Under the pieces are notes generated by a model, which was not told where the DNA came from, made no database searches, and saw only the letters and a list, made by a program, of their open reading frames with translations. Positions 44,244 to 54,186 of a stretch of DNA of 64,000 nt are shown here, piece by piece. Location: NCBI RefSeq assembly GCF_006546825.1, contig NZ_VICC01000006.1:434001-498000 (forward strand), read 5' to 3'. The first letter of the stretch is position 1. Each line of letters opens with the position of its first letter. A program made the position numbers and the translations under genes. The DNA comes from Actinomyces oris (lineage in GTDB: Bacteria; Actinomycetota; Actinomycetes; Actinomycetales; Actinomycetaceae).

Positions 44244-45602
44244 TCAGGCCTCGGTGATGAGCAGCGGCACCTCGGTCTCGGCCGGGGTGAAGGAGCCGTG
44301 GACGCCGGGCATGGCGATGGCAGACTCGGAGTGGACCCGGGGGTCCACGAGGACCCAGTTCTCGGCCATGGCCACGACAACGTCCCCGACGACGCCCCGT
44401 GCTCGCGCGCCAAGGACACCCAGGTGCTCGCCGGCCTGTTCCCTGGTCCCGATCCACATCGCCCGATCCCCCAGGACGTGGCGATAGCGCTGGGCCACCT
44501 CGGCGGCCAGGTCCACGTCGCCGTCGGCAACGTGCAGGTGCGTCAGCCTGGGCTCACCGGCCACGGCGACGACGTCGCGAACGAGATCGCGGTGGGCGCT
44601 CAGGTCGACACGGTGATCGGGATCGGTGTCGACCATGCCATGGTCGGCGCTGAGGAGAATCCTGGTTCCGGCGGGAACACGGCGGGCCAGCTCGGCCATG
44701 GCGGCGTCGAGGCGCTCGAGCTGGGCCAGCCACTGCTCACTGAGCCACCCGTGCTTGTGACCGGTCTTGTCCAACTCGCCGACGTAGAGGTAGATCAGCG
44801 GGGTGCCGCGGCGCAGGGCTCCGGCAGCCAGGCCGGGCCGGTCCTCCAGCCGGTCGGCCCCCAGGTGCGAGGCGCCTCGTAGGGCGGCCTCGGTCAGGCC
44901 GGAGCCGGCAAACCGGCTCGGTCCGATGCTCACCGCGCTCTCGGCCGGGAGCCGTTCGAAGATCGTGGGCACGTCCTGCCAGGACCTGGGGCTGGGGACG
45001 TTGTTCCCCTTCCAGGTGATGAGGCTGAGGACCTGGTCGGGACCGGGGAGGACGGAGGCGTCGAGAGAGGGCCCCAGGCGGGGGTTGAGCACCGAGTAGC
45101 CGACCATGCCGGTGGTGCCGGGCAGGGCGGAGGTGCCCAGCATGGTCAGGGCCGCAGCCGTCGTTGAGGGCCGGCAGGTGAGGATTCCTGCGTCGGCGGC
45201 GGCAGTGGCGGCCTCGCGCTGTGCCAGCCATTGGCGCAGGGTGGGGGTGTGCCCGCGACGCTGACGAAGCATCTCCAGGCCCAGACCGTCCACGAGGACG
45301 ACGACGGTTCCCGGGCCGCCACCGGCCTCCCCGGGCTCACCGGCCGGCTCGATCCCCCAGCTGCGGGCGACCGCGCGTGCCCGGGCATCGGAGACGACTG
45401 GTTCAGCGGGGCCACCGGTGGGGCTGAGGTCGGCATCACGGCCGGTATCGCCGTCGTGCTCGGTGTCAGCCAGGCTCAGTCCGGCACTGACGGCGCCCAC
45501 CGCCAGGACGTAGCGGAGCGCCGGATCCTGCGGACAGTCGGGGGCGGGTGCCGATGCGGGCTGCCTGCCGGCGGTCTGGCCTCCCATCCCCGGCCCCGTC
45601 AC
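44244..45602 (-). CDS. Alkaline phosphatase-superfamily nucleotide pyrophosphatase/phosphodiesterase
   Basis: A 452-residue protein. After a disordered N-terminus of about 90 residues, VVVLVDGLGLEMLRQRRG gives the first metal aspartate, LTCRPSTTAAALTMLG supplies the Thr/Ser nucleophile region, and LLSADHGMVDTDPDH and PGVHGSFTPAETEVPLLI carry the remaining Asp/His ligands. No signal peptide is seen, so a cytoplasmic role is likely. It follows the DUF5998 gene with a four-base overlap (45599-45602). The substrate is not known. This gene neighbours parC in several actinobacteria. Confidence 0.87.
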   Translation of the reverse strand: MTGPGMGGQTAGRQPASAPAPDCPQDPALRYVLAVGAVSAGLSLADTEHDGDTGRDADLSPTGGPAEPVVSDARARAVARSWGIEPAGEPGEAGGGPGTVVVLVDGLGLEMLRQRRGHTPTLRQWLAQREAATAAADAGILTCRPSTTAAALTMLGTSALPGTTGMVGYSVLNPRLGPSLDASVLPGPDQVLSLITWKGNNVPSPRSWQDVPTIFERLPAESAVSIGPSRFAGSGLTEAALRGASHLGADRLEDRPGLAAGALRRGTPLIYLYVGELDKTGHKHGWLSEQWLAQLERLDAAMAELARRVPAGTRILLSADHGMVDTDPDHRVDLSAHRDLVRDVVAVAGEPRLTHLHVADGDVDLAAEVAQRYRHVLGDRAMWIGTREQAGEHLGVLGARARGVVGDVVVAMAENWVLVDPRVHSESAIAMPGVHGSFTPAETEVPLLITEA

Positions 45603-46228
45603 AGGGCGGCGGCGCGGGCCGCCATCTGTGAGAGCCGGCCGGCGAAGGTCTCGGCGCGGGCCAGGGCGGCGGCGCCCTCCACGCCCGCGGCCACGCGGAT
45701 GACGACGTCGTCGGGCACGGACACACCGGTCATGCCGTGGTCGGCCTGGCAGTCGGGGTCGCCGCAGGTGGCCGGCTCCATGTCGATACGGCGCACCGAG
45801 CCCCAGGAGACCGCGATCGTCATCTCGGTGAGGGTTCCTCCGCCCCGGGCAGGGTCGGCCACGCCGCGGGTCAGGGCCATGGAGCGGATACGGCTGAGCG
45901 GGACGGCCTCGCTGGTGGCCAGGGCGCCGGGGCTGCCGTCGTCGCGAGGGGTGTCGTCAACGTGGACGATGATGAGACGGCTGGCGGTCAGGGCCAGGAC
46001 GGTCAGGTGGCGGTGGACCGCCTCGGCGAAGGTGGTCTCGGCTTGGACCATGCCGGAGAGGATTTCCTCCTCGCCCGTAGCCAGGCGGAGGGTGTCGAGC
46101 ACCAGCTCGGGGTAGTAGCCGGCGAGCTCCACCTGCTGCACCAGGTCTGCGAAGGCCTCCTGGGACGCCTCGCGCGAGGCGGGACCGGTGGCCGAGCTGC
46201 GGCCTGAGTGGGTCGTCATGGTCGCCAT
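45599..46228 (-). CDS. DUF5998 protein
   Basis: A protein of 209 residues (206 if the ATG at 46219 is used). Conserved pieces are QQVELAGYYPELVLDTLRLA near residue 30, HLTVLALTASRLIIVHVDDT, and a CGDPDCQADHG loop with two cysteines near residue 155. The family is actinobacterial and uncharacterised. It is coupled to the downstream phosphodiesterase gene and divergent from parC across about 140 bases. In-frame codons further upstream would overlap parC and are unlikely to be used. Confidence 0.82.
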   Translation of the reverse strand: MATMTTHSGRSSATGPASREASQEAFADLVQQVELAGYYPELVLDTLRLATGEEEILSGMVQAETTFAEAVHRHLTVLALTASRLIIVHVDDTPRDDGSPGALATSEAVPLSRIRSMALTRGVADPARGGGTLTEMTIAVSWGSVRRIDMEPATCGDPDCQADHGMTGVSVPDDVVIRVAAGVEGAAALARAETFAGRLSQMAARAAAL

Positions 46229-46370
46229 TGTGCCATCGTCCGCCCCTTCGCCGTCGAGCACCGGTGTGCCCTTGCTCGAGGTGGGCCGATCGCTGCCTGC
46301 GGGCGCGTCTGACCTGTCACGCCCGGGTGTCGTGGTTTGTTTTCGGCCCGATTCCTCGGACAATGCGCCC

Positions 46371-48914
46371 ATGCCGAAGTCTGCCACCACCCGGACTCCT
46401 CCCCCGACCGACGGGGAGATCGTCGATCTCGACCTGTCCACGGAGATGCGCACCAGCTTCCTGGAGTACGCCTACTCCGTCATCTACGCGCGCGCCCTGC
46501 CTGACGCCCGCGACGGGCTCAAGCCGGTTCAGCGCCGCATCCTGTTCCAGATGGACCGGATGGGGCTGCGCCCGGATCGTCCGCACGTGAAGTCCTCCCG
46601 GGTCGTGGGCGATGTCATGGGTCGGCTCCACCCCCACGGGGACACCGCGATCTATGAGGCGCTGGTGCGCCTGGCCCAGCCCTTCACGATGCGCCTGCCG
46701 CTCATTGACGGCCACGGCAACTTCGGCTCTCTGGACGATGGGCCGGCGGCCCCCCGCTACACCGAGGCGCGCCTGGCCGCCTCGGCCCTGGCGCTGACGG
46801 CGGACCTGGATGAGGACACGGTCGACTTCGCCCCCAACTACGACTACACACTCACCGAGCCCGAGGTGCTGCCGGCGGCCTTCCCGAACCTGCTGGTCAA
46901 TGGCGCGGCGGGCATCGCGGTGGGTATGGCCACGAACATGCCGCCGCACAACCTCGTGGAGGTGGTGGCCGCCGCCCGGCACCTGCTGACTCACCCGGAG
47001 GCGACTCTGGAGGACCTCATGGCCTTCGTGCCGGGGCCGGACCTGCCCGCCGGTGGCATGATCGTGGGCCTGGACGGAATCCGGGAGGCCTACCGCACGG
47101 GGCGCGGCAAGTTCCTCACACGGGCCACCGCTCACGTGGAGTCCGTCTCCCCGCGCCGCAAAGGCATCGTGGTCACCGAGCTGCCCTACATGGTGGGACC
47201 GGAGAAGGTCATCGCCCGCATCAAGGAGGCGGTGGGCTCCAAGAAGCTCCAGGGCATCACCGACGTCGCCGACCTCACCGACCGCAAGCACGGCACCCGT
47301 CTGGTCATCAGCGTCAAGAACGGCTACAACCCCGAGGCGGTCCTGGCCCAGCTCTACAAGCACACGCCGCTGGAGGACTCCTTCGGCATCAACAACGTCT
47401 CCCTCGTGGACGGGCAGCCCCACACCCTGGGGCTGCGCGAGCTGCTGGAGGTGTTCGTGCGCCACCGCCTCACGGTGGTCACCCGGCGCACCCGGTTCCG
47501 CCTGGGCAAGCGTCGTGAGCGCGCCCACCTGGTGGACGGCCTGCTCATCGCGATCCTCGACATCGATGAGGTCATCGCCGTCATCCGCTCCTCCGACGAC
47601 GCCGCCACGGCGCGCACCCGGCTCATGCAGGTCTTCGACCTCACCGAGCCGCAGGCCGGATACATCCTTGAGCTCCAGCTGCGCCGGCTCACGAAGTTCT
47701 CGGTCATCGAGCTGGAGAAGGAGCGCGACGAGCTGGCCCGCGAGATCGAGGCCCTCGAGGCGATCCTGGCCGACGACGTGCTGCTGCGGCGCGTGGTCTC
47801 CCGTGAACTGGCGGCCGTGGCCGAGCAGTTCGGCACCCCGCGGCGCACGGTGCTGCTGGAGGCCTCCGGTGAGCGCGTGACGTCGTCGGCCGCTGCAGAG
47901 ACTGCGGACGACGCCTCCGCCTCAGGTCGGGGTGCGAAGCGGGCCGGTGGCGCCGCTCAGCCGATGACGCTCATGCCCAGCGCCTCCCCGGTGCCGCTGA
48001 CCGTCCCCGACGACCCGTGCCGGGTGCTGCTGTCGGCCACCGGACTGGTGGCGCGCACTGCCGGCACCGAGCCGGTGGCCCGCACCGGTGGGCGCCAGCC
48101 CCACGACGCCCTGACCTCCCAGGTGGCCACCACGGCGCGTGGGCGCATCGGCGCGGTCACCGACACCGGGCGGCTGGTGCTGCTCGACGTCGTCTCCACC
48201 GCGGAGGTACCCCGCACCGAGGGGGCCCCGGGGCTGGCCGGTGCGACTCAGGTTCGCCAGCTGGTGGACATCGAGCCGGAGGAGAAGGTGGTGGGGCTGG
48301 TCCCGGTGGGGTCGGCCGACAACCCGCCCATCGTCCTGGCCACGGCTGAGGGCGTCATCAAGCGGGTCAAGCCCGGCGATGAGCCCAGGAACGCCGAGAG
48401 CTGGGAGGTCATCTCCCTGTCCGAGGGCGACCGGGTGGTCTTCGCCGGCACCGCGGCGGACACGGACTTCCTGGCACTGGTGACCTCCGACGCCCAGCTG
48501 CTGCGGTTCCAGGCCGCCAAGGTGCGTCCGCAGGGCCGGGGCGCCGGCGGCATGGCGGGGATCTCGCTGCACGAGGGCGCCCGAGTCATCGCCGGCGCGG
48601 CGGTTCCTGAGGAGCTCCTGGCCGAGGCCGTGGTGGTGACGGTGGCGGGCTCCGAGGGCTCGCTCCCGGGCACCGGCGGGGGCAGTGTCAAGGTCACCCC
48701 CTTGGATCGCTACCCGGCGAAGGGCCGGGCCACGGGCGGGGTCCGTTCGCACCGGTTCCTGCGCGGCGAGGACGAGCTGATGGTGGCCTGGGTGGGGGTG
48801 GCCCCGCCGCGGGCGCTGCGCGAGGGCGGCAAGCCGGTCGCACTGCCGGAGCCCGATGAGCGGCGTGACGGCTCCGGCTCACCGCTACCGGCCCCCATCA
48901 TCGGAATCGGCTGA
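46371..48914 (+). CDS. parC: DNA topoisomerase IV subunit A
   Basis: An 847-residue type IIA topoisomerase A subunit. The catalytic tyrosine is Tyr130 in [11 protein letters not shown], and the quinolone-resistance region is [14 protein letters not shown] with Thr92 and Glu96 at the positions equivalent to E. coli ParC Ser80 and Glu84. The C-terminal domain has several degenerate beta-pinwheel repeats. Pairing with the ParE gene at 51833-54085 and location near sigA, as in Streptomyces, support topoisomerase IV rather than gyrase. The ATG at 46371 begins just before the conserved N-terminus. It decatenates sister chromosomes. Confidence 0.92.
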   Translation: MPKSATTRTPPPTDGEIVDLDLSTEMRTSFLEYAYSVIYARALPDARDGLKPVQRRILFQMDRMGLRPDRPHVKSSRVVGDVMGRLHPHGDTAIYEALVRLAQPFTMRLPLIDGHGNFGSLDDGPAAPRYTEARLAASALALTADLDEDTVDFAPNYDYTLTEPEVLPAAFPNLLVNGAAGIAVGMATNMPPHNLVEVVAAARHLLTHPEATLEDLMAFVPGPDLPAGGMIVGLDGIREAYRTGRGKFLTRATAHVESVSPRRKGIVVTELPYMVGPEKVIARIKEAVGSKKLQGITDVADLTDRKHGTRLVISVKNGYNPEAVLAQLYKHTPLEDSFGINNVSLVDGQPHTLGLRELLEVFVRHRLTVVTRRTRFRLGKRRERAHLVDGLLIAILDIDEVIAVIRSSDDAATARTRLMQVFDLTEPQAGYILELQLRRLTKFSVIELEKERDELAREIEALEAILADDVLLRRVVSRELAAVAEQFGTPRRTVLLEASGERVTSSAAAETADDASASGRGAKRAGGAAQPMTLMPSASPVPLTVPDDPCRVLLSATGLVARTAGTEPVARTGGRQPHDALTSQVATTARGRIGAVTDTGRLVLLDVVSTAEVPRTEGAPGLAGATQVRQLVDIEPEEKVVGLVPVGSADNPPIVLATAEGVIKRVKPGDEPRNAESWEVISLSEGDRVVFAGTAADTDFLALVTSDAQLLRFQAAKVRPQGRGAGGMAGISLHEGARVIAGAAVPEELLAEAVVVTVAGSEGSLPGTGGGSVKVTPLDRYPAKGRATGGVRSHRFLRGEDELMVAWVGVAPPRALREGGKPVALPEPDERRDGSGSPLPAPIIGIG

Positions 48915-48981
48915 CGGGGCCGGTCGCAGCAGCGTCTCGGGGATCCGCCCACGAGCAGGGCGGCTGTGCCTACAGTGGCGC

Positions 48982-50625
48982 ATGGCCGATCAACCCTCCG
49001 CAGACCTGCTCATCAGGGATGCGCGCATCGTCCCTTTCCGGTCCCGCACCGAACTGGGGGCGCTGCGCCGAGGTGACCCTCACCCCGGCGCCTTGGCCGC
49101 GCCGCCGCCCCCGGGTGAGCCCGTGGATGTGCGTATCAAGGCGGGCCGGGTCGTCGAGGTGGGACTGGGGCTGAGTGCTCCCGGGACACGGGTCCTTGAT
49201 GCCAAGGGCTCCTTCCTCATTCCCGGCCTGTGGGACGCTCACGCCCACCTGGACATGGAGGCGGCGCGCTCGGCACGCATCGACACGCTGGCCACCCGCA
49301 GCGCCGAGGAGGCCCTAGAGCTGGTGGCCCAGGCGCTGCGGGATCATCCGGCCGGTTCGCGGCCAGCCACGATCCAGGGCTTCGGGCACCGCCTGTCCAA
49401 CTGGCCCCGGGTGCCCACGGTGGCCGAGCTCGACGCCGTCACCGGGGAGGTTCCCACGCTGCTCATCTCCGGGGACGTGCACTCCGGGTGGCTGAACTCG
49501 GCGGCACTGCGTGTCTTCGGCCTGCCGGGGGCCAGCGCCCAGGACCCGGGAGCACCGATGAAGGAGGACCCGTGGTTCGCCCTACTCGACCGCCTCGATG
49601 AGGTCCCGGGGACACGCGAGCTGCGGGAGTCCGGCTACCGACAGGTCCTGGCCGACATGCTGTCCCGAGGCATCACCGGAGTGGTGGACATGAGCTGGTC
49701 GGAAGATCCCGATGACTGGCCGCGGCGCCTGCGGGCCATGGCGGACGAGGGCGTACTCCCCCAGGTGCTGCCCCGCATCCGCATCGGGGTCTACCGCGAC
49801 AAGCTGGAACGGTGGATCGCCAAGGGCCTGCGCACCGGGACCGCGCTGGCAGGCTCACCCCGCCTGCCCGACGGTTCCCCGGTGCTGGTGCAGGGGCCGC
49901 TCAAGGTGATCGCAGACGGCTCGATGGGCTCGGGCAGCGCACACATGTGCGAGCCCTATCCCGCCGAGCTGGGCCTGGAGCACGCCTGCGGCGTGGTCAA
50001 CATCGACCGGGCCGAGCTCACCGACCTCATGGCCCACGCCTCCCGGCAGGGTTATGAGATGGCCATCCACGCCATCGGGGACGCGGCGGTCAACGACGTC
50101 GCCGCGGCCTTCGCGCACTCGGGTGCCGCCGGGCGCCTGGAGCACGCCCAGCTGCTGCCGGCCGACGCCCTCGCTGAGCCTGACGGGGCGCTCAGGCGCC
50201 TCGTGGGCTGCGGCATCGAGCTGTCGGTTCAGCCCGCCCACCTCATTGACGACTGGGCGGCCGTGGGCCGGGTGTGGCCGGGACTGGAGGGGCGCACCTA
50301 CGCCTTCGCAGACATGGTGGCCGCCGGGGCCCTGCTTCAGCTGGGATCGGACGCGCCGGTGGCGCCCCTGGACCCGTGGTTGGCCATGTCGGCGGCCGTG
50401 GGGCGCCGGACACCGGACGGCTCGGTGTGGTCGCCGGATCAGCGGCTGACGGCCGAGGAGGCGCTGGCGGCCAGCGTCAACGGGGCCGGCTCGGTGGCGG
50501 TGGGTTCTCAGGCCGACCTGGTGCTCCTGGCCGAGGACCCCCTGCGCTTGGGGGCCGAGGAGCTGACGGGCGTTCGCCCAGTGGCCACTGTGGTGGCCGG
50601 AGCCGTGGCCCACCTGCACGGGTGA
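48982..50625 (+). CDS. Amidohydrolase family protein (YtcJ-like)
   Basis: A 547-residue metal-dependent hydrolase. The first metal site is HAHLDME near residue 82. A conserved PLKVIADGSMGSGSAHMCEP region, HAIGDAAVNDV and HAQLLPADA supply further ligands, and LQLGSDAPVAPLDPW holds the final Asp. This is the amidohydrolase_3/YtcJ group, with unknown substrate; members act on amides or formyl groups. There is no signal peptide. It is 67 bases after parC and converges with the double-GNAT gene. Confidence 0.87.
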   Translation: MADQPSADLLIRDARIVPFRSRTELGALRRGDPHPGALAAPPPPGEPVDVRIKAGRVVEVGLGLSAPGTRVLDAKGSFLIPGLWDAHAHLDMEAARSARIDTLATRSAEEALELVAQALRDHPAGSRPATIQGFGHRLSNWPRVPTVAELDAVTGEVPTLLISGDVHSGWLNSAALRVFGLPGASAQDPGAPMKEDPWFALLDRLDEVPGTRELRESGYRQVLADMLSRGITGVVDMSWSEDPDDWPRRLRAMADEGVLPQVLPRIRIGVYRDKLERWIAKGLRTGTALAGSPRLPDGSPVLVQGPLKVIADGSMGSGSAHMCEPYPAELGLEHACGVVNIDRAELTDLMAHASRQGYEMAIHAIGDAAVNDVAAAFAHSGAAGRLEHAQLLPADALAEPDGALRRLVGCGIELSVQPAHLIDDWAAVGRVWPGLEGRTYAFADMVAAGALLQLGSDAPVAPLDPWLAMSAAVGRRTPDGSVWSPDQRLTAEEALAASVNGAGSVAVGSQADLVLLAEDPLRLGAEELTGVRPVATVVAGAVAHLHG

Positions 50626-50650
50626 ACCGCCCGGGAGACGAACGCCCCAC

Positions 50651-51703
50651 TCAGACGTCGAGGGCGTAGAGGATGGTGCCGCGGGTGGGCACGTAGCCCA
50701 GGGACTCATACAGGTCCACGGCGCCACTGGGGTTGTCGGTGTCGACGCCGGCGGCGGCGTACTCCATGCCGTCGGCGGCGTAGGCGCGCATGGCGGCCAC
50801 CAACAGCGCGGGCCCGATCTGCCGGTGGCGGTAGTCGCTGAGGACCCCGAGCACGTCGGTGTAGCCCTCCCGCCAGCCCAGGGCCTGCCAGTCCTGCTCG
50901 TAGCGGCCCGAGCGCAGGTACCCAGCAACGCGGGCCCGGTCCCCGGAGCGATCCATGGCCACGAAGCTCCACTGCGGGGCGAAGTAGGCGCTGCCGGCAG
51001 TCCAGTCCTCGGGGGTGACGTTCTCCGTCTCCCAGGTCTCGGCCATGGCCTGGTTGTAGGCGCGCCGGACGTCGTCGTCGATCTCGGGGGTCCACGGGTC
51101 GATGGTGATGAAGCCGTCCAGGTCCACCTCGGGGATCTCGTCACCGAGGAATCGGCGCACCTCCCGGTACCAGCGCATCGGCTCAAAACCCATGTCCGCC
51201 AGGTGCCCCTGCATGCGCTCGTCGTCCGCCATGACAGTGGTGACCACGTGGGCGGGGACCTGGGCCGAGCCCTTGCCCGGCACGGAGCCGGCCCGCTCGG
51301 CCCCCACGAGGTGGCGGGCCCGCTCGGCCTGCCAGTGCAGCAGAGCGCGTCCGATGCCGCGGTTGCGCACTGCCGGGTCCACGGTGCCGGTCATGGAGGC
51401 GTAGATCTCCCCGGCCGGGCGCAGGCGTACCAGCCCGAAGGCGCGCATGACGCCATCGGTGTCGCGCCCGGCGACCCCGGAGTAGGTGGGGTCGAGGAAG
51501 TACTCGGCCGTCTCCTGCTCACTGGTGCGGTAGGGAGGGTTGTCGACATCCTCGGCCCGAGCGATGAGCGCGGCCAGCTCGTGGTTGTCCTCCGGACCCA
51601 GCGGCCGCCAGGTCAACTCCCGTGACAGGGACGAACGGGGCCCAGGGCGCAGGATGGGCCAGGGTGAGGATCCCGCCCGGCGGATGCCGTAACCGGGTGC
51701 CAT
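50651..51703 (-). CDS. Two-domain GNAT acetyltransferase (mycothiol synthase-like layout)
   Basis: A 350-residue protein with two GNAT domains: one near residues 30-170 (GTVDPAVRNRGIGRALLHWQ as the acetyl-CoA motif) and one near residues 190-350 (VLSDYRHRQIGPALLVAAMR). The tandem arrangement resembles MshD mycothiol synthase, but the diagnostic residues cannot be confirmed by eye and other tandem GNATs share the layout. ATG at 51703 has GGGAGG upstream. It is between parC and parE, which is a common place for such genes in Actinomycetaceae; the link is positional only. Confidence 0.82.
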   Translation of the reverse strand: MAPGYGIRRAGSSPWPILRPGPRSSLSRELTWRPLGPEDNHELAALIARAEDVDNPPYRTSEQETAEYFLDPTYSGVAGRDTDGVMRAFGLVRLRPAGEIYASMTGTVDPAVRNRGIGRALLHWQAERARHLVGAERAGSVPGKGSAQVPAHVVTTVMADDERMQGHLADMGFEPMRWYREVRRFLGDEIPEVDLDGFITIDPWTPEIDDDVRRAYNQAMAETWETENVTPEDWTAGSAYFAPQWSFVAMDRSGDRARVAGYLRSGRYEQDWQALGWREGYTDVLGVLSDYRHRQIGPALLVAAMRAYAADGMEYAAAGVDTDNPSGAVDLYESLGYVPTRGTILYALDV

Positions 51704-51832
51704 CAGCACACCTCCCTCATGAGGACGAAGAATGACGATCAGTCAGTGAACGACGCGCCTCGACCTTCGGCGGGCCGTGACACGAAGGTTACCGACCTTA
51801 CCTGAAGGAGCGGCCGAGACCTGACGCGGGAG

Positions 51833-54085
51833 TCAGGCGTCAATGCGCTCGCGATCCACATCACGGGCGCCTTCGACGATGAAGTCGCGTCGGGGCTCAA
51901 CCGATGAGCCCATGAGGAGCTCGAACACGGACTCGGCCTCCATGATCTGGGCCTCATCCCCCAGGGTGATGCGCCGCAGGGTCCGGTGCTGAGGCTCCAT
52001 GGTGGTCTCAGCGAGCTGGTGGGCATCCATCTCCCCCAGGCCCTTGTAGCGCTGCGGCTCCTTGAAGCTGCGGCCCGCGCGCTCCAGGCGGCGCAAGGTG
52101 GTGACGAGCTCCTCATCGGAGTAGGTGTAGATGATCTCCTTCTTGCGCCGCCCCGAGCCGGAGACCTCGATGCGGTGCAGGGGCGGGACGGCGGCGAAGA
52201 CCCGGCCCGCCTCGATCATGGGGCGCATGTAGCGGAAGAAGAGGGTCAGCAGGAGGGTGCGGATGTGAGCGCCGTCGACGTCGGCGTCGGTCATAAGGAT
52301 GACCTTGCCGTAGCGGGCGGCCTCCAGGTCAAAGGTGCGTCCGCTGCCGGCGCCGACCACCTGGATGATGGCCGAGCACTCGACGTTGCGCAGCATGTCG
52401 GCCTGGGAGGCCTTCTGCACGTTGAGGATCTTGCCGCGGATCGGCAGGAGCGCCTGGAACTCGGAGTCGCGGGCGTTCTTGGCGGTCCCCAGGGCGGAGT
52501 CACCCTCGACGATGAACAGCTCGGAGGCGGCGACATCGTCACTGCGGCAGTCGGCGAGCTTGGCCGGCAGGGAGGAGGTCTCCAGGGCGGTCTTGCGGCG
52601 GGTGATCTCCTTGTGCAGGCGCGCCGAGACGCGGGCACGCATCTCACCGACGATCTTCTCCTCCAGGGCGCGCGCCTGGGTCTTGAGGTCCCGCTTGGAG
52701 GAGGTCAGCAGGGAGGTGAGCTCGCGCTCGACCACCTTGGAGACGATCTGACGCACGGGCCCGGTACCCAGGACCTCCTTGGTCTGGCCCTCGAACTGGG
52801 GCTCGGGGACGCGCACGGTGATGACGGCGGTCAGGCCCGCCATGATGTCGTCCTTCTCGACGCGGCCATCCTTGGCGGTGAGCTTCAGGGCCCGGGAGTC
52901 GGCCTCGATGCGCTTGCGCAGCACCTTGGTGAGGGCCTGCTCGAATCCGGTCAGGTGGGTGCCGCCCATGGGGGTGGCGATGATGTTGACGAAGGAGCGT
53001 TCCGTGGTGTCGTAGCCGATCCCCCAGCGCAGGGCGACGTCGACCATGCAGGTGCGCTCGACCTCCACGGGGCGCAGGTGCCCGCTGGCGCGGTCGAGCT
53101 GCTGGACGGTCTCGGTGTAGGTGCCCTCACCGGTGAGGCGGAAGGTGTCGGTGACCGAGCCGTCGGAGGCCAGGAAGTCGACGAAGTCGGCAGTGCCGCC
53201 CAGGGCCTGGAAGACCTCGACGCCGTCGTCATCACCGGTGTCGAACAGGTCGCCACGGTTCTCGGTGGCGTTCTTGGCGGCCGCCCGCAGGGTGACCTCG
53301 TGGACGGCGTCGTCGGTCTCGCCGGCGTCGGCGGCCGGCGTGGTGGAGGCCGCGATGGCCTCGGCCTCGGGGCGCTTGTCCTCCAGGCGCAGGGTGAGGC
53401 CCGGAACGAGGAAGCTGGTCTGGCGCAGGCGGGCGCGCAGGGCTGCGGCGTCGTACTCAGTGGGCTTGGGGAAGATCTGGGGGTCGGCCCAGTAGCGGAC
53501 CCGGGTTCCGGTCACGCCGCGGCGCACCTTGCCGATGACGCGCAGCTCGGAGGACTTCGTGAACCCGGTGAAGGGCGAGGAGGGGCCGCGCCCGGCGGAG
53601 TCGTCGAAGATGCCGGGCTCGCCGCGGTGGAAGCTCATGGCGTAGGTCTTGCCGCCGCGGTCGACCTCGACGTCCATGCGCTCGGCCAGGGCGTTGACGA
53701 CGGACGCCCCCACGCCGTGCAGACCGCCGGCGGCGCCGTAGGAGCCACCGCCGAACTTCCCACCGGCGTGCAGCTTGGTGTAGACGAGCTCGACGCCGGT
53801 CAGGCCGGATGAAGGCTCGATGTCCACGGGCACGCCGCGCCCGTTGTCACGCACCTCGATGGAGCCGTCATCGTGGACGGTCACCGAGATGTCGTCGCCG
53901 TGCCCCTCGAGGGCCTCATCGACGGCGTTGTCGACGATCTCCCACACGCAGTGCATGAGACCGCGCTGGTCGGTGGAGCCGATGTACATTCCCGGGCGCT
54001 TGCGCACGGCCTCGAGCCCCTCCAGGACGGAGAGGTGGCGGGCGGAGTAGTCGCCCCGGCTGGTCTTGTTCTCAGATGAGGGCAC
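51833..54085 (-). CDS. parE: DNA topoisomerase IV subunit B
   Basis: A 750-residue GHKL ATPase and Toprim protein. The ATP-binding EIVDNAVDEALEGHGD motif is near residue 50, LHGVGASVVNALAE near 120, and the Toprim motifs EGDSALGTAKNARDSEFQAL near 540 and MTDADVDGAHIRTLLLTLFF near 620. It carries an acidic, low-complexity stretch of about 45 residues in the transducer region (residues about 255-300, including SVAASTTPAAD-like sequence), longer than usual. It forms an A2B2 complex with ParC and uses ATP for decatenation. It appears monocistronic. Confidence 0.93.
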   Translation of the reverse strand: MPSSENKTSRGDYSARHLSVLEGLEAVRKRPGMYIGSTDQRGLMHCVWEIVDNAVDEALEGHGDDISVTVHDDGSIEVRDNGRGVPVDIEPSSGLTGVELVYTKLHAGGKFGGGSYGAAGGLHGVGASVVNALAERMDVEVDRGGKTYAMSFHRGEPGIFDDSAGRGPSSPFTGFTKSSELRVIGKVRRGVTGTRVRYWADPQIFPKPTEYDAAALRARLRQTSFLVPGLTLRLEDKRPEAEAIAASTTPAADAGETDDAVHEVTLRAAAKNATENRGDLFDTGDDDGVEVFQALGGTADFVDFLASDGSVTDTFRLTGEGTYTETVQQLDRASGHLRPVEVERTCMVDVALRWGIGYDTTERSFVNIIATPMGGTHLTGFEQALTKVLRKRIEADSRALKLTAKDGRVEKDDIMAGLTAVITVRVPEPQFEGQTKEVLGTGPVRQIVSKVVERELTSLLTSSKRDLKTQARALEEKIVGEMRARVSARLHKEITRRKTALETSSLPAKLADCRSDDVAASELFIVEGDSALGTAKNARDSEFQALLPIRGKILNVQKASQADMLRNVECSAIIQVVGAGSGRTFDLEAARYGKVILMTDADVDGAHIRTLLLTLFFRYMRPMIEAGRVFAAVPPLHRIEVSGSGRRKKEIIYTYSDEELVTTLRRLERAGRSFKEPQRYKGLGEMDAHQLAETTMEPQHRTLRRITLGDEAQIMEAESVFELLMGSSVEPRRDFIVEGARDVDRERIDA

Positions 54086-54186
54086 GCTGGGAATCTAGCC
54101 GATCAGTGCCGCCGGTGCCTTGTGCCCCGCCGCGCTGCGCGTGTGGCGTCATACGTCATGCGCCCACGCCCGAGGCCGTTGGGCCC

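Noticed and set aside
51986-53812. 608-codon plus-strand frame opposite parE
   Set aside because: Antisense shadow of a high-GC gene; parE motifs on the other strand are unambiguous.
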